13,682 nucleotides of DNA from Sphaerosporella brunnea (lineage: Eukaryota > Ascomycota > Pezizomycetes > Pezizales > Pyronemataceae). The stretch spans positions 1 through 13,682 of the forward strand of contig VXIS01000593.1 of assembly GCA_008704415.1 (NCBI GenBank). The letters are read 5' to 3'. Made by a program: the position numbers and the translations under genes. Under the pieces are notes generated by a model that saw nothing but the letters and a program-made list of their open reading frames with translations, had not been told where the DNA came from and ran no database searches. Positions 1 to 8,171 of this stretch are shown here, one piece after another; the first letter of the stretch is position 1, and every line of letters starts with the position of its first letter.

Positions 1-377
1 CATAAACGCATGCCTTCTGGCGTAGTTGCAGATGAAAGCGCCATTCACACAGGCAGAGTGCACCGTTGCCAGCCAGCCTGTCGAGCTGGCTTGTTGCGCT
101 GATTGAAAAGCTGTGTCGCATATGATTGGCAGGCAATCGTGCCATTGTAATTGTGCACTTTAGTCATCGAAGGACAGAGCTGACTGCGGAATCGGCTGAT
201 AATTGTAAGCTGTCCATGATTCATGTAATCATGTCCACGTTGGTCCGATAATCGGGGTTTGTAAGGTACATCATACAAGTGACAGGAAATGTGGGATACC
301 GCGTCGCAGGCACAAGCAGTCTATTGGGTTCTGCATGCGAGTAACAAGTGATTTATAGCACACACCTTCAGAGCGGG
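1..377. other. Left flank with no recognised gene
   Basis: Mixed-composition sequence in which both strands carry only short open frames, the longest about 77 codons on the minus strand. No domain, tRNA box, convincing promoter or repeat shared with the rest of the window was seen. It may be intergenic or part of a gene whose exons lie outside the window. Confidence 0.5.
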
Positions 378-686
378 ATGCTCAAGGGTGCCGGCAGCGC
401 TGAGCAAAAAACATGCGACCTGCCACCACCCCACCGATTTACACCGCCACCAGCACATCCTACTCCTCACCACACTTCACGCTACAGACCATTGACTTCC
501 GTAGATTTAGGAGGGACGATCAAGCGGCTTCCGGCACAAACTGTAAATTCTTCCACTAGCAATGGCTCCACAGGATACGCCTCTCCATCCCCAGAGCGTG
601 CTTTCTCAATCGAGACCGAGCAGCTCTTGGTTCTCGGTTCTACCTGGCGGAGAACAACGCTTCTTCAGTCGCTATGGAAAGCATGA
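378..686 (+). CDS. Small ATG-started open frame, unknown, low confidence
   Basis: A 102-codon frame that opens with the first in-frame ATG; the frame upstream offers only a GTG at 348. The N-terminal half is low-complexity, rich in proline and histidine (PPPHRFTPPPAHPTPHH). The second half is Ser/Thr-rich and ends in a short hydrophobic stretch (EQLLVLGS). No signal peptide, membrane helix or known domain is visible. A frame of this length is expected by chance several times in a window of this size, so the call rests only on the ATG and on a composition that does not look like an antisense shadow. It could be an exon of a larger gene or non-coding. Confidence 0.17.
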   Translation: MLKGAGSAEQKTCDLPPPHRFTPPPAHPTPHHTSRYRPLTSVDLGGTIKRLPAQTVNSSTSNGSTGYASPSPERAFSIETEQLLVLGSTWRRTTLLQSLWKA

Positions 687-1233
687 ATGAGACCGGGCCA
701 CACACAGCAGCTACATTCTCTGGTGTCTGTGGGACCGTCCCATGAATTGGTTTGTGAAACCAATTTCAAACGCCAAATTTGAAGATTGCCTTTGCAGCGA
801 AGGCTTCCACGAACAGAATCAGAGGGTTTCCTGGGGTCATCCTTCCCGCAAAGTTGGAGAACATGGAAAACGATCTGAATAACGGAGACGGATAGCTGCA
901 CAGCTTCACCGTCAACAACCGTTTACTCCCACATGCTACATCTTTCCACTCGCGTGAATCGTTCCAACTCACACATAGCACCAGCAACTCTGACAACTAC
1001 CTACCGGCGTGCCATGATCCTTACATCATTCTTGAAATCACCGGGCTGAAGAATTTAAAAATCAGTTGGTAGAACAAGTACTAGAAACCGCAAGATGGGT
1101 ATGAAGCGGGCGAGACCACTATGGTGCTCAGGTAGGAGCGTTGGCATCGTTGACCGTCGAAAACACTCAGGTTTTCTTTGCACCGTCGTTTTGTCTCGAA
1201 CCTCAGAGCGGTACTGGAAAACATTGTATAGCA
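687..1233. other. Stretch with no supported gene
   Basis: Only overlapping short frames of 60-80 codons occur on the minus strand, and none looks conserved. No repeat, tRNA or regulatory element was recognised. Confidence 0.5.
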
Positions 1234-1617
1234 ATGTCATTTATGAATGTACATTGTAATTTTCGACCTCTAGTGCAACGACGCGTGCTCCCAGTACAGC
1301 ACCTCCCCACAGGCGCATTCGCAACGTTTCCAAAGCAACACTCATGTGTGGCATTGCGGGAGCTCCGCAAAACCGAAAACAAAAGCGTGAGGTCTGCGCA
1401 GCCACACTCAGCACGTAGTCTTCTGCTGAACCTGGCCATTGCATCGCTTCCAGCAAAGCTATTGTCAAGTGCTGGAAGGTCTCTAATTCTTCCTGGACGT
1501 CTTCTATTTGTTGTGATTAATGTAGATTACTTTTCGCACATTTTCCCTTTTGCGTCTGTTCTTCCGTCGATCGCTCGCGCTTTGGATCTGCCTCCTCTCA
1601 GAATCAATGATTTTTGA
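1234..1617 (+). CDS. ATG-started open frame, unknown, low confidence
   Basis: A 127-codon frame that starts at the first in-frame ATG; the frame is open upstream to about 1141 but without an earlier ATG. The middle is basic and polar (RELRKTENKSVRSAQPHS). The C-terminal third is hydrophobic (GRLLFVVINVDYFSHIFPFA) and could be one membrane-spanning segment. It ends 100 bp left of the outer transposon insertion. I do not recognise the protein. The length is within chance expectation, and codon use shows no clear bias by eye. It may be an exon, a decayed gene or noise. Confidence 0.15.
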   Translation: MSFMNVHCNFRPLVQRRVLPVQHLPTGAFATFPKQHSCVALRELRKTENKSVRSAQPHSARSLLLNLAIASLPAKLLSSAGRSLILPGRLLFVVINVDYFSHIFPFASVLPSIARALDLPPLRINDF

Positions 1618-1709
1618 AAAATTGGTCGCGTCAAAAGGTTTTTATCAATTCACTGGCGGCAAACCCGGAACTACCAAGCAGTGTGGCATACGAACTCTAT
1701 ACAGATACT

Positions 1710-1717
1710 CTGGTACC
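1710..1717. repeat. Left target-site duplication of the outer hAT element
   Basis: The 8 bp CTGGTACC lies directly before the left terminal inverted repeat. It matches 8 of 8 bases the octamer directly after the right end (3520-3527). Eight-base duplications are the hallmark of hAT-superfamily insertion. Confidence 0.85.
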
Positions 1718-2132
1718 CAGAGCGGTCAATAGTCCGGCCGGCCGCCAGGTCAAACGGGGCCCCACGGAGTGGGCCAGGTCGGGCCGGTGATGTGGCAAGC
1801 CCGACAGTTTCGGGCCGGCATACGAAAAACCTGGATATCTGTTAGCTGCCGGCCGGTGCCCGGTATCCTGAATTAAGGTCGCGTCGGAATACGGATCGGA
1901 AATGCTGACGTTTTACTCCCAAATCTCGCAAGTCCGACGATGTTATCGAAGCCATAGAATACCTGAAATCCTGGGCGAGGGAAGATCTGGTATATGCGAC
2001 GGGTTCTCAAATTCATCAGGTTGAGCGCATGCTGAGTGACTTGACACAGCGCGGGCGCAAATGCAGGGGTATCTGCAGGTCCTTCAGGTTGCTGAAGCTG
2101 TATCTCGAGTTCATGTTTCTTTCCTTGATATA

Positions 2133-2140
2133 TGTGTAAG
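2133..2140. repeat. Left target-site duplication of the inner hAT element
   Basis: The 8 bp TGTGTAAG directly before the inner element's left end is identical to 3323-3330 directly after its right end. It lies within the interior of the outer element, which shows the order of insertion. Confidence 0.9.
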
Positions 2141-2300
2141 TAGAGTTGTGCACGGGTCGGGGCACCCCGAAGGGGCACGAGGCTCGACGAGGCAGAGAAA
2201 GCCTCGCCCGATCCCGATCCACCTCGCCGCACCACGACCACCCCTATCATACAAACATAACTTGACTCACGTTTTATCACAGAATGACTTGAGCTTGACC

Positions 2301-2361
2301 GAAAACGTAACCCAAAAACGTAATCAAAAACGTAATCAAAAACGTAATCAAAAACGTGATA
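2301..2361 (+). repeat. 12-bp tandem array in the inner element's left arm
   Basis: Three exact tandem copies of AAAAACGTAATC at 2314-2349 are flanked by a diverged copy on each side (GAAAACGTAACC before, AAAAACGTGATA after). Subterminal repeats like this are where hAT transposases commonly bind, so a transposase-binding array is a reasonable inference. On the minus strand it encodes a repeated FDYV motif, which explains part of the long open frame there. Confidence 0.85.
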
Positions 2362-2375
2362 GGTACAACGTCTGT

Positions 2376-2393
2376 CACGTCTCTTCAGACGTG
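2376..2393. repeat. Perfect 7-bp hairpin in the inner element
   Basis: CACGTCT and AGACGTG form a perfect stem around the loop CTTC. It lies just inside the 12-bp array and shares its ACGT core, so it may be part of the same subterminal binding region. Confidence 0.6.
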
Positions 2394-2439
2394 AACTACG
2401 TCTCTTTACACGACGTGATTTGCGCGAGCAGAACTTTCT

Positions 2440-2977
2440 AATGCGCCCCATATTGTTTGTAATTGCGTTGCAATGATAGAGCTAAAGGACGGCAAGTCAC
2501 CACCAGACACAAGAAGCAATGCAGTACTACGCCCCATTCAGCTATGAGAGTCTGGCTGCGCATGAAGTACAACCCTTGAACAAAACAGTCGTCCTATGCC
2601 GCAGTTGGCTATCGAAGGCTGGCGGCGCAGGAAGAGTGTCTACAAACCAGCAAAACCACCGCTTGCAGCGAGTAGCCCTGTTTGTGGGAGGGTACCATGG
2701 ACCTTCAGCTTGGTGCACATACCAGTAGTGCTTTCACCTCGCTGCGGCAACATTTGCTTGATTGTTTTATGAGAGCTTGAGATACCTTTAACTTGATAGT
2801 GATAGCACGGTTGGGGTGCTGGTTGTGGGGATGGTATTTTTGGGGTGGTCGTTGTGATTCACTGCATATCACTCCATCTCATCAACCGCCACTCCCGTTC
2901 AAGCTCAACGGCAGTTGACGCAACCCACGTCTTTCTATTTGGCGTGGATCACGGTTCTCCGACGCTGGCCAGAACCA
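2440..2977. other. Interior of the inner transposon, no transposase seen
   Basis: The longest frame on the + strand is 2519-2728, 69 codons with an ATG start (MQYYAPFSYESLAAHEVQPL...). It shows no hAT transposase motif and no other known domain. The composition is less GC-rich than the arms. This could be remnant transposase sequence, captured host sequence or neutral filler. Confidence 0.5.
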
Positions 2978-3028
2978 TAACGTAATTCACATCTCCGAGA
3001 AACGTGAACTGCGCTTCCCGCTTGGGCT

Positions 3029-3046
3029 CACGTTTTTTAAAACGTG
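3029..3046. repeat. Perfect 8-bp palindrome arm in the inner element
   Basis: CACGTTTT and AAAACGTG pair perfectly around TT. It sits in the right arm and corresponds to the single CACGTTTTA in the left arm (about 2268-2276), so it is part of the inverted subterminal structure. Confidence 0.65.
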
Positions 3047-3322
3047 AATCACCATATTTTTGTATGATAGGGCACCTCGTCGCTGCCCCGGCCACCCCGC
3101 CTGAACCCCGGCCACCTCGTCAGACCCCCGAACTCGCCTACAGTCTATCGACGACATCAGGATGCGCGCCTGGGGTACCCGCTGCCGCCCCGATGCCGCC
3201 CCGATGTACCCCGTCGCACCCCGAGCCACCTCGCCACGCCCCGATCCACCCCGTCGTGCCACGGCCCACCTCGTCGCACCCCGCCCGCCCGCGCCCCGAC
3301 CCGTCGCCCGTGCACAGCTCTA

Positions 3323-3330
3323 TGTGTAAG
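3323..3330. repeat. Right target-site duplication of the inner hAT element
   Basis: TGTGTAAG directly after the right terminal inverted repeat, identical to the octamer at 2133-2140. Confidence 0.9.
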
Positions 3331-3519
3331 CAAAAAACTACAGATGCCTGGCGGGCTCGCCGGGCGCCGGGTACTTCTGGGCCTGGCGGGCGCCCGCAGG
3401 CGCCTGGGTCTCGATCCAAAAAGCCTGGTCCAAACGGGCCGTGATTTCAAAAGCCCGTTTCAATCAGTCCGGTTCAGGCCGCGCTCAGAGCCGGACTGGC
3501 CGGACTTTTGACAGCCCTG

Positions 3520-3527
3520 CTGGTACC
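3520..3527. repeat. Right target-site duplication of the outer hAT element
   Basis: CTGGTACC directly after the right end of the outer element, identical to the octamer at 1710-1717. Confidence 0.85.
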
Positions 3528-3719
3528 ATGCTTTTATTCTTCTCGTCGCTCGACGATGGACGTTTTCTGTTGTGTTAGAGGCACGGTAAAAGAGCTGAGG
3601 AAGGATTACAGCGTGTGAAGCGGCGCAAGCAATCACACGAAATCACACTGTCGCCTCCTTCACAGCACGTTGGTGTCACGTCGCGTTGTGGATGATACTG
3701 CAAAAATCCCATGTCCAGG

Positions 3720-3785
3720 GTGAGTTCGCATGGTGACATTCCCGAGAATGACATAGCTCTTCGCCCTAACTCTGACACCCTGCAG
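3720..3785 (+). other. Candidate spliceosomal intron, 66 nt
   Basis: Donor GTGAGT, branch-site consensus CTAAC at 3766-3770 (a second, CTGAC, at 3772-3776) and acceptor CTGCAG, with the branch adenosine about 16 nt from the acceptor. Length and signals fit a typical fungal intron. Splicing keeps phase and would join ...VVDDTAKIPCP to WPMVYAFALPLTIDRISLLE in one frame; another frame also stays open across the join until 4135. Against it, one frame reads straight through the intron without a stop, and signals this good are expected about once or twice by chance in this much sequence. Confidence 0.28.
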
Positions 3786-4082
3786 ATGGCCCATGGTCTA
3801 CGCATTTGCACTGCCACTCACAATTGATCGCATATCTCTCCTCGAGTTCTGCCGCCATACTTCATCACCAGCTTATCCCAACCGGCCACAAAATCGTCGC
3901 CGCAACAGAGTCCATCACTGAGTCCCGACCTGAATGCCCTTGGAGACTCCGAAGCCACGCCGCACGCGCGAAGATGTCCAATTGGAACGGTGATGAACAG
4001 GTGCCCTCTTACCAGCCACCATCGCCAATAAAAGCAAACAGGTGTCATGTGACACACCGGACGTCATCGTTTTTCCGCCCAG

Positions 4083-4238
4083 CAAAAGTTCAAGCAAGTG
4101 TATGCTCTGATCCTGGACCAGTTGCGAGATATTGAAGCCATGATTGGGAAGGTACAAGAAGATGTCATATACACCAGCGGCAATATAAAGCTTCAAACAC
4201 ACGGCTACCAAGATCACAAACCTGACAGAAGTCTATAA
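4083..4238 (+). CDS. Possible terminal exon, amphipathic helix-like, unknown
   Basis: The frame opens after an acceptor-like TTTTTCCGCCCAG and runs 51 codons to TAA. It reads QKFKQVYALILDQLRDIEAM and onward to IGKVQEDVIYTSGN, a regular alternation of hydrophobic and charged residues like a coiled-coil helix. There is no ATG at its start, so it could only be a 3' exon. A donor that restores frame would be GTGATG at 3990 (93-nt intron), which is weak. It might join the candidate gene around the intron at 3720-3785. I do not recognise a family, and a 51-codon frame alone is not evidence of a gene. Confidence 0.18.
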   Translation, partial: QKFKQVYALILDQLRDIEAMIGKVQEDVIYTSGNIKLQTHGYQDHKPDRSL

Positions 4239-5788
4239 CATGACATGTGGAAACACGAGACGCTCAGGAAGGACTCTGGACATCAGCACCCCGATGCTGT
4301 TTGCGACACAACGTCGCGTCGCCACACCACAGCGCCGTCAGGACGCTAGTTTAGTAGGTACGAAAGATTAGGAGACCAACAACTTCAGCAGGGAACCAGA
4401 ACGTATACGGAGAACGACCGTGAGGCCACCGATGATGCTGCGAAGTCATGAAGCCATGGTTTAAACAGTTCCAGGAACGCTCCGCTGATGGCCCCAAAAA
4501 ACAACAAGTAAAAGACGTGACGGACCAAGATGACAAAGCAAGGCAATGAAGACCAGAAAATGAGAAAGGAAGAGAACGCAGGCGATAAGAAAACCATCTT
4601 GAGCCAACAGCGCGCCAACAAACCCGGTGCTGGCCAAAATCACCACAGCCAAGCTTACGTCGCATGCCAACTCGAATCGACAACGCAGTAGACACCCACG
4701 ACAGTTCAGTTCTGATCGACCAGCGATTACCGCTAACTGGGCTGCAACCGTGCGCCCAGGCTCAGTAACTGTCGCAAGAGATGTCCATGCCCGGCAACCC
4801 AACTTGCCAGGCCGCACGGAATAAGCCTTGGCTGAAGGCACTAAAACATCTGCATGTGCTGCGGATATGAGATGCAGGCTACCTACTCGCAACCGAGGGG
4901 ATACACCAGCGGTCCTAGACCTCGCATTGCGCCTGTCTAAGGATCTGGGCTTGAGATGCCCCGGGACATATGTCACAGGCTCTAACCACACCCCGACGAC
5001 CTGAAGCTAAGACGTTAGGGCCGTCATGCCACACGATACCATTTGAGCAATTACCGGCTCGGATGTTTCCTGTCTCCGAGGATCCCTTCCGGCATCGCTG
5101 GAGAGAGATCACACAGAGGCAGCAACACATGAATCGCAGCCATGCAGGGCAGCACAGCCGACAGTTCTCATTGTTGCCACAGTGTCGGAGCTAGGGAGAA
5201 GATTTGAAACGCATGACGAGGATTGCGCCGCCAAACCCGTCTCTCCAAGCGCGAGGACTGGACTATCTTCCTTCTGGACTCCACAGTCCTTTGGCAGCGC
5301 TTTTGGCCTGTTAGCGGAATTGCGCTCCAGGACTACCCTCATGGAGAGCAAGGCACAGTCTCCAACACGCCATCAGAAAAGACCGACATTATAGACAAGC
5401 GGGCTTGCCGGGTCCCCATATTGATACTTGAAAGCACACATTGTCATGTTCAGCACACGAATTGCAGTCATAAAGAAGTGGAACAGGCATAGTCCGCCCG
5501 GTAGCACCCAGCGTTGTAGGCCTAAACGGCCTAGACCCCCCTCCTCCCGCTGGCTAGGTGCTTTGGCAATTCGGCCAGGTCGGCGTTTCATTGCTAGTCC
5601 AGGCTTGCGTGAGACAAAGCTACGAGCGAGTGGTTATCATTAGGCTTGCTTTTTCTGCCAATCTTGAGGGCTGCCTGCAAGCCGGACGATTCAGAAGCCG
5701 TCATGGGGGGCTGACCGCATGGACGCAGTCGCAGTGTTCATGGAACACCGTCACCGTGTCTGGTGACACGGAAAATCTGAATAAGGCA
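4239..5788. other. Stretch with only weak coding candidates
   Basis: On the minus strand, 4351-4991 has three overlapping long frames. Two contain hydrophobic runs (LAVVILASTGFVGALLAQDG and, in another frame, VFYLLFFGAISGAFLELF), but neither begins with an upstream ATG in frame. On the plus strand, 4970-5194 is a 74-codon ATG frame (MSQALTTPRRPEAKTLGPSC...) followed by a frame-shifted open stretch to 5394. None has a recognised domain. A 7-bp hairpin (CCGTGTC, loop TGGT) lies at 5754-5771. I cannot choose between decayed membrane-protein sequence and noise. Confidence 0.4.
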
Positions 5789-5844
5789 GCTGGAATGTCA
5801 TCTCGATACGAGGGAATATGTTCCCTGTCTATTGGCATTCCAGC
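5789..5844. other. Nested stem-loop (56 nt)
   Basis: An outer perfect 9-bp stem, GCTGGAATG (5789-5797) with CATTCCAGC (5836-5844), encloses an inner perfect 6-bp stem, AGGGAA (5811-5816) with TTCCCT (5821-5826), around TATG. Two coaxial perfect stems within 56 nt suggest a cruciform or structured RNA, but no family is recognised and no conserved flank is visible. Confidence 0.45.
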
Positions 5845-6522
5845 GCAGAAGTTATTATGTCCCGCAGACTACTTTGCCTAATCTCCACCTCATCGTGTTT
5901 GCTCCCCTTAATGCTGTGCAATATATTCCATCAGAGACGGACCACAACATGAACGCAATAGGGCCGGCACCACGCTCTGCGGCTGTTACAAACGCCGGAA
6001 TCCTGAGAACGCAGCAACCGCCCGAACCTAGTTGTGCCCAGAGCCGCAGTGACCGCTTCGTGCCAGCCAACCCAGCGATCACGTGCAAACACACAACGCG
6101 TGGCTCGACGGGACGCCCTGCATGCGCCAACACTGCGGCATAGGATGGCCGTGCTCGTCAAGACCTGGGGGTGCATACACTGGTAGACGCGCCGTAGACG
6201 CGGCAATCGCCAGTTCTGAGAGCGACACCCCCCCGACCACCTCGCAACTGACTCGCCGATCAGATGCCACAATGTGTGAAATTGTCAGCATCGCAATGGC
6301 CATGGGCCGCATTTCCTCAGGTCCACCGCTGGCTTGCCGGCGCGCATCAATAAACACGGCGGGCAATCCATCTGTCGCTGGCGGAGCGCTGCGTGCGTGC
6401 ACGTGAGGTGCGGAGTGAGATTCAGTGAAGGCACCACGGTGCGTTAGGTCTGGACGCCGACCTGGCCAGTTGGCTGTTAACGCTTACCAGCGTGCACCTG
6501 CACACTTCCGAACCACGCCACG
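5845..6522. other. GC-rich stretch with no supported gene
   Basis: Frames of about 90-113 codons overlap on the minus strand (5855-6402) in all three phases. The segment with sequence SLSELAIAASTARLPVYAPP looks most protein-like. High GC lowers stop frequency here, so these lengths are not surprising. No domain, repeat or RNA was recognised. Confidence 0.4.
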
Positions 6523-6572
6523 TTGCGGTGGCCGTTTCAATGGTATCGGCTCTCATCCATCTTGCCGAAACT

Positions 6573-6591
6573 GTTCGTTTCGAAAACGAAC
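6573..6591. repeat. 19-nt inverted repeat
   Basis: GTTCGTTT and AAACGAAC are perfect 8-bp arms around CGA. It could be a dimeric protein-binding site or simply chance. It lies inside the candidate gene region, which argues against a promoter operator. Confidence 0.35.
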
Positions 6592-7267
6592 GCGAGCACG
6601 TCACGATCTGTAGCCCTCAATGCGGCGGCCGTCACGCTGCTCGATGACGCGCAATTCGCTGCGATACTGCGCGGTGTCCATCGAACATTGATGCTGGAGA
6701 CCTGCCAGGGCATCGCCACCGAGATCCTCTCAAGCTATCCTTCGTTTTAAAGTATTGGGAGGCGTTCACGACGCCGTTCATTCGATCTGCCGACGAGAAG
6801 CAACACCAGGAATGTGAGCGAAAGGGCCACCGGCTCGGACATGAGGGACATGCATCTCTCATTGCCTCTGGCTGCGCATTCGAATTTGTGGGCTGGTATA
6901 GACGCGATGTGGCTGCAAGAGGCCGCAATTTTCGCTCCCAACCTCCCCGTCGGCAGGGTCTGCAGCGGTCACATCCTTGGATTCACCACATCGACCGCGC
7001 GCTTCAATGTTGTCGAAGCCTTCCCTGGCGCATCTGCTGCATCCCAATTACGGCGCACCCTAGCCCACCGCGAAACGGCTGTTACGCCTGCCGCTGGATG
7101 CGGAACGCAGGTTTCTGTAGGGTTTGTCGTGAAAGAGCTCGATTTACGTCTCGCGCGCCAGGGCAACTGGCTCTGTTCACGGCGGCACAACACGCACCCT
7201 CGCGTGCGTTGAAACGCTGGAACTACATCCGCGTCTCAAACGCGATCACGCCAACGCCCCCAGAAGT

Positions 7268-7324
7268 GTAAGTTACTCCTCACACATGAGTCCCGAGCCG
7301 TGGCTGATGTCGATAGCAGCTTAG
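7268..7324 (+). other. Candidate spliceosomal intron, 57 nt
   Basis: Donor GTAAGT, branch consensus CTGAT at 7304-7308 and acceptor TTAG at 7321-7324; an alternative CAG three bases later gives 60 nt. The branch adenosine is about 17 nt from the acceptor. Both lengths are multiples of three. The upstream frame (ETLELHPRLKRDHANAPRS) continues as QAAFDTTPYRLNAATVELHQ after splicing, while without splicing the TAG of the acceptor itself would stop that frame. This is the best-supported splice candidate in the window, though a match of this quality could still occur by chance. Confidence 0.35.
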
Positions 7325-8171
7325 CAGGCCGCGTTCGACACGACACCGTATCGCTTGAATGCAGCAACGGTCGAGCTTCACCAGGAAGTACCGCCGAGCG
7401 ATTTGTCGCCTCCACCCGCGGAGAACGAACGTCAGCAGGCAGCCGATGACGTCTGTGAAGCAACGCCTGCAAAAGCGTCCAACGACCGATTCTCGGACGA
7501 AGCGACTCAGGATGTTGGGAAAGACACCTGCAACTCTGCCTCCGACAGCGCGATAGATGCCTGCTGAGCAGGTCGACACGACAGCTCTTGAGGTGCTGCG
7601 CGACACGGATTCGATTCAACAACCTCTGAGCTTCAAGTGGTGGGCGCCGTTGATGTCGCACTCCCGGCGCGCAGGTTGCTCAGCTTCCATTGCGACTGCC
7701 AGCAGCGCCTGTTCCCCGCAGTCCCGCTCTCGCAATTGCTCAGCGTCTGGAAAATACGCACCTCGGCCGGCTGCCATATGATGAGCTCCCAACTACCGTC
7801 ATGGTCCATCGCGAAGCTACCGGCGAAACGGACCCGATCGTGGCTCGCGTGCACATCGCGCGGTTCCGCCAAGACAGCATGAGGGAACTGATGATGGGGG
7901 GGAGTGCCAGCTTTTATGTAACTGGTATCGCATGTATGGCATTGGGAGTTTGTTTAGTGGCGACAAGCTGTGTCGTGTTTACATAGGTACTGCTATAATC
8001 GAATCGAAGTTCATTGTCACCTGGGCCCTGTCCTTGCCGATCATGGCTCTCGGGTTGGAAAGTATATTACTCGCTGTCTGGCTGCTATATACAAATCAAA
8101 CCCCACGGACGTCCGAGTCCTCCACTCAGCATTCGATGTCTGACAACTTACCCCAGCTTCCGGTGGGTTGA

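Larger units (their letters stand above)
2141..3322. mobile_element. Inner non-autonomous hAT-type transposon nested in the outer one
   Basis: The left end is TAGAGTTGTGCACGGG and the right end, read on the minus strand, is TAGAGCTGTGCACGGG: a 16-bp inverted repeat with one mismatch. A perfect 8-bp duplication, TGTGTAAG, flanks it. Inside the ends are inverted subterminal arms, marked by CCCTATCATACAAA at 2242-2255 and its exact reverse complement at 3059-3072, followed on each side by TCACGTTTTA-like sequence. The right arm is longer, with a degenerate C-rich tract (3073-3306) of CCACCTCGTCGCACCCCG-like units. The middle (about 2440-2977) has no recognisable transposase. The whole is 1182 bp and is best read as a deletion derivative or foldback-like hAT. 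Its terminal sequence differs from that of the outer element, so the two belong to different families. Confidence 0.9.
1718..3519. mobile_element. Outer non-autonomous hAT-type DNA transposon, interrupted
   Basis: The left end is CAGAGCGGTCAATAGTCCGG. The right end, read on the minus strand, is CAGGGCTGTCAAAAGTCCGG, so 17 of 20 bases match. Ends of the form CAGGG-TGTCAA are typical of the hAT superfamily. The flanks are a perfect 8-bp duplication, CTGGTACC. The element is 1802 bp, but 1182 bp plus one 8-bp duplicate belong to a second transposon inside it, leaving an original length of about 612 bp. Both subterminal regions (about 150-175 bp) are very GC-rich with many GGGCC/GGCCGG and GGCGCC runs, and they are shared with the copy at 11474-12347. 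No transposase frame or hAT dimerisation motif is visible, so mobility would need an enzyme supplied elsewhere. Direct observation covers ends, duplications and nesting; the superfamily assignment comes from established hAT features. Confidence 0.86.
6523..8171 (+). pseudogene. Candidate short-exon gene or decayed gene, unknown
   Basis: Coding-like texture on the + strand runs through successive open stretches whose frame changes. They are: to 6747 (ALNAAAVTLLDDAQFAAILR), 6811-7212 (AGIDAMWLQEAAIFAPNLPV) in the same frame after a TAA at 6748, 7133-7567 across the candidate intron at 7268 (TVELHQEVPPSDLSPPPAEN), a short stretch from 7557, 7654-7986 (VMVHREATGETDPIVARVHI), and a hydrophobic end to TGA at 8169 (FIVTWALSLPIMALGLESIL). 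Codon first positions are G-rich and third positions GC-rich by eye. A 53-nt GTATGG...TTTACATAG intron at 7934-7986 would join the last two in frame; other junctions lack good signals. It may be a soluble acidic protein with a C-terminal membrane segment, a frameshifted relic, or chance. No domain was recognised. Confidence 0.22.

Noticed and set aside
1873..2451. 192-codon minus-strand open frame, the longest in the window, with repeated FDYV
   Set aside because: It runs from the outer transposon across the inner element's end and through the 12-bp tandem array and GC-rich arm. It is a product of nested insertion, repeats and low stop frequency, not a gene.
3004..3450. Overlapping open frames of 91-146 codons on both strands, Pro/Arg-rich
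   Set aside because: They lie over the C-rich transposon arm and the GC-rich end of the outer element. High GC without stops explains them in every frame.
4461..4991. 176-codon minus-strand frame with a membrane-like segment
   Set aside because: It begins with GTG and has no internal ATG, the hydrophobic character moves to another frame, and no splice model joins them well.
7236..7661. 141-codon minus-strand Arg/Leu-rich frame
   Set aside because: Composition is typical of an antisense shadow of GC-rich coding-like sequence on the + strand.
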